The notes beneath the pieces were generated by a model. The model had not been told where the DNA came from. It worked only from the letters and a program-made list of their open reading frames with translations, and did no database searches. From positions 62,001 through 126,000 of the forward strand of contig JAXGZQ010000002.1 of assembly GCA_040776905.1 (NCBI GenBank): a stretch of 64,000 nucleotides of DNA, in the 5' to 3' direction. A program made the translations under genes and the position numbers. Origin of the DNA: SLHU01 sp009929975 (GTDB taxonomy: Bacteria > Bacillota > Clostridia > Saccharofermentanales > UBA5734). Shown here piece after piece: positions 62,526 to 64,000 of the stretch; positions within the stretch are counted from its first letter, which is position 1, and every line of letters starts with the position of its first letter.

Positions 62526-62534
62526 TGCTATAAT
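62526..62534 (+). promoter_or_regulatory. Extended -10 promoter of glpP
   Basis: TGC-TATAAT, 20 bases before the glpP start codon, with AAAGGAG between. It would give glpP expression independent of the leader terminator. Confidence 0.6.
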
Positions 62535-62554
62535 AGTCGAAAAAGGAGTCGCGC

Positions 62555-63136
62555 ATGCTGGAACTTTCCGTTGAACAGTTTACCGATCGTCTGATCCGTC
62601 ATCCGGTCATCGCCGCGGTGCGCAGTCCGGCTCAGCTTGAGCTGGCTCTGCAAAGTCCGGTCCGGACGATTTTTCTGCTGGCCGGTTCGATCGTCGACCT
62701 GGCGGCGACCTGCCGCAGGATTCACGATTCAAGGCGAGCCGGCCTGCTTCATCTCGATCTGATCGACGGGCTCAAACCAGATGCTGCCGGCATCCGCTTC
62801 ATCGCTGAACAGATCCGGCCGGACGGGATCATTTCCACCCGGCCGGCCGCGGTCAGGCAGGCACGCCAGGCCGGACTGCTGACGATCCAGCGCATTTTCC
62901 TGATCGATTCTTCGGCGCTGACTGATGGACGCCGTCATATGCAAAGCAGCCAGCCCGATCTGGTTGAGGTTTTGCCCGGAATTTCCCCGGCGGCGATCCG
63001 CCTCGCGGCGAGCCAGTTTGAACGTCCGCTGATCGCCGGCGGCCTGATCAGCCAGCGGTCGGAAGTGATGGACGCGCTGCGTGCCGGCGCACTGGCCGTT
63101 TCAACCGGACAGCCTGATCTGTGGTCCATGGAATAG
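62555..63136 (+). CDS. glpP: Glycerol-3-phosphate-responsive antiterminator GlpP
   Basis: 193 residues. TIM-barrel-like protein matching B. subtilis GlpP over its length: HLDLIDGLKPDAAGIRFIAEQIRPDGIISTR (66-96), IQRIFLIDSSAL, DLVEVLPGISP and PLIAGGLISQRSEVMDALRAGALAVSTGQPDLW. It binds glycerol 3-phosphate and then prevents termination in glp leaders. AAAGGAG precedes the ATG. Its own promoter lies just upstream, so it can be made before induction. Confidence 0.95.
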   Translation: MLELSVEQFTDRLIRHPVIAAVRSPAQLELALQSPVRTIFLLAGSIVDLAATCRRIHDSRRAGLLHLDLIDGLKPDAAGIRFIAEQIRPDGIISTRPAAVRQARQAGLLTIQRIFLIDSSALTDGRRHMQSSQPDLVEVLPGISPAAIRLAASQFERPLIAGGLISQRSEVMDALRAGALAVSTGQPDLWSME

Positions 63137-63171
63137 CTGCGCGTGCCAGATCGCGCCGATAGGAGACGCTG

Positions 63172-64000
63172 ATGTCAGAACAATCACTGATGGCGCTGGC
63201 CCGCGCCGAAACCACCTGTGGCTGCGGCCGTGTCCACACCACCGATATCCACCGGATTCTTTTGCGGGATGACGCGCTGGCGCAGCTGCCCGATCTGCTG
63301 CTCCAGCCGCTGCCTGAACGGTTTCAACGCTTCGATCCGGCAACCGGCCGGGTGCTGCTGATCGCCGACCAGTCGACCTGGAACGCGGCGGGAAAGCAAA
63401 TTGAAGCTATCCTCGAACAGCGGGCGATCCTGACCGATACACTGATTTTTCCGGCCAGCCCGGAACTGGTTCCGGATGAAGCGGCTGTGTTCAGCTGTCT
63501 GGCCGCGCTGGGTCCGCAGACCGCCTGGCTGGTCAGTATCGGATCCGGCTCGCTCAATGACCTGACCCGCTTCGTCAGCCACCGCAGCCGGCGGCCGTAT
63601 CTTTGCGTGGCGACCGCTCCTTCGATGGATGGTTATGCCTCCGATGTGGCCCCGATGATCCATCATCAGATGAAGATCACTTATCCGGCACATGGGGCGG
63701 AGGCGATTATCGCTCAGCCGGATATCCTGGCACATTGCCCGCAGCGCATGCTCGCGGCCGGCCTCGGTGATATCCTTGGCAAAATGACCGCGCTGGCGGA
63801 CTGGCAGTTGGGATCCTGGATTGAAGGGGAGTATCACTGTCCCAGGGTCGCGGCCATGGTTCACCAGACGGCCGATGAAGCGCTGGCAGCGTCCGCTCAG
63901 TTGAAAACACGCGATACCGGCGCGGTCAGCCTGATCATGGAAGGTCTTTTGATGACCGGCATCGCCATGAGCTATGCCGGCAGTTCACGTCCGGCATCCG
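63172..64000 (+). CDS. araM: sn-Glycerol-1-phosphate dehydrogenase, AraM-like, partial
   Basis: 276 codons of an iron-alcohol-dehydrogenase-fold protein that runs off the window. IGSGSLNDLTRFVSHRSRRPYLCVATAPSMDGYASDVAPM is the NAD- and metal-binding core of glycerol-1-phosphate dehydrogenases; ADQSTWNAAG lies near the N-terminus. It reduces dihydroxyacetone phosphate to glycerol 1-phosphate, as AraM does in Bacillus. AGGAGACG precedes the ATG. Position directly behind glpP suggests it shares glycerol-phosphate control. Confidence 0.92.
   Translation, partial: MSEQSLMALARAETTCGCGRVHTTDIHRILLRDDALAQLPDLLLQPLPERFQRFDPATGRVLLIADQSTWNAAGKQIEAILEQRAILTDTLIFPASPELVPDEAAVFSCLAALGPQTAWLVSIGSGSLNDLTRFVSHRSRRPYLCVATAPSMDGYASDVAPMIHHQMKITYPAHGAEAIIAQPDILAHCPQRMLAAGLGDILGKMTALADWQLGSWIEGEYHCPRVAAMVHQTADEALAASAQLKTRDTGAVSLIMEGLLMTGIAMSYAGSSRPAS

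Overview
The window looks like the chromosome of a GC-rich, anaerobic, Gram-positive bacterium of the Bacillota, most likely a clostridial lineage. The signs are strong AGGAGG-type ribosome binding sites on nearly every gene, several extended -10 promoters (TGn-TATAAT), lipoproteins with Gram-positive style signal peptides, a GlpP-type antiterminator, an NfnAB transhydrogenase, an anaerobic sulfatase-maturating-type radical SAM enzyme, an OpuA osmoprotectant transporter and a DUF6054 protein. This is inference from gene content; no rRNA is present to fix the taxonomy. I see no CRISPR array and no prophage. One intact ISL3-family insertion sequence is present.

Layout. 1-2.4 kb (minus): a DUF6054 protein, two xylose-isomerase-like TIM-barrel proteins and an aldo/keto reductase cut by the window edge, probably one sugar operon. 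2.5-5.1 kb (minus): zinc-ribbon protein, serC and a second aldo/keto reductase. 5.3-7.1 kb (plus): a two-gene ABC-2 exporter. 7.2-10.1 kb (minus): opuA-type glycine betaine/proline transporter, preceded by a 576-bp AT-rich stretch. 10.7-13.2 kb (minus): a large lipoprotein of unknown function. 13.35-13.6 kb (minus): initiator tRNA-Met and tRNA-Leu(UAA). 13.6-15.0 kb: the insertion sequence, sitting between the tRNA promoter and the divergent polyamine promoter. 15.1-20.6 kb (plus): a five-gene polyamine operon (speA-type decarboxylase, speE, speB, carboxyspermidine dehydrogenase, carboxyspermidine decarboxylase), with a possible leader peptide. 20.6-30 kb: Y-family polymerase, orphan membrane protein, HflK/HflC, a C39-like cysteine peptidase, membrane glycerophosphodiesterase, a degenerate ABC ATPase, an RNA 2',3'-cyclic phosphodiesterase, a radical SAM/SPASM enzyme and a transglutaminase-like lipoprotein. 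31-39 kb (minus): heterodimeric ABC exporter, transketolase, MFS transporter. 39-44.6 kb: DUF4091 protein, ZIP metal transporter, ferritin, a sugar isomerase-like protein and a Gfo/Idh/MocA oxidoreductase. 44.8-47.1 kb: nfnAB.

47.2-59.1 kb (plus) is a sugar-acid and plant-glycan catabolic region: KDPG/KHG aldolase, IclR regulator, 2-keto-3-deoxygluconate kinase, galactonate dehydratase, FAH-family hydrolase, LacI regulator, xylose isomerase, xylulokinase, a GH29 alpha-fucosidase and a GH35-like beta-galactosidase. A sigma-A promoter with a GGTTACA/TGTAACC palindrome precedes the aldolase gene. A second consensus promoter precedes lacI, with a large inverted repeat just downstream. Stem-loops or terminators sit at most gene junctions.

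59.1-64 kb (plus) is a glycerol-phosphate operon: a GlpA-like dehydrogenase with a BFD iron-sulfur domain, a second flavoprotein, a DUF1667 protein, the antiterminator GlpP, and sn-glycerol-1-phosphate dehydrogenase (AraM-like), cut by the window end. An extended -10 promoter followed by an intrinsic terminator lies in the leader of the first gene, and GlpP is encoded in the same operon, so GlpP-controlled antitermination is the obvious model.

The items I would look at first are the GlpP leader, the possible 18-residue leader peptide overlapping speA, the insertion sequence wedged between two divergent promoters, the polyamine operon carrying parts of two spermidine routes, and an ABC ATPase with all its catalytic motifs degraded.
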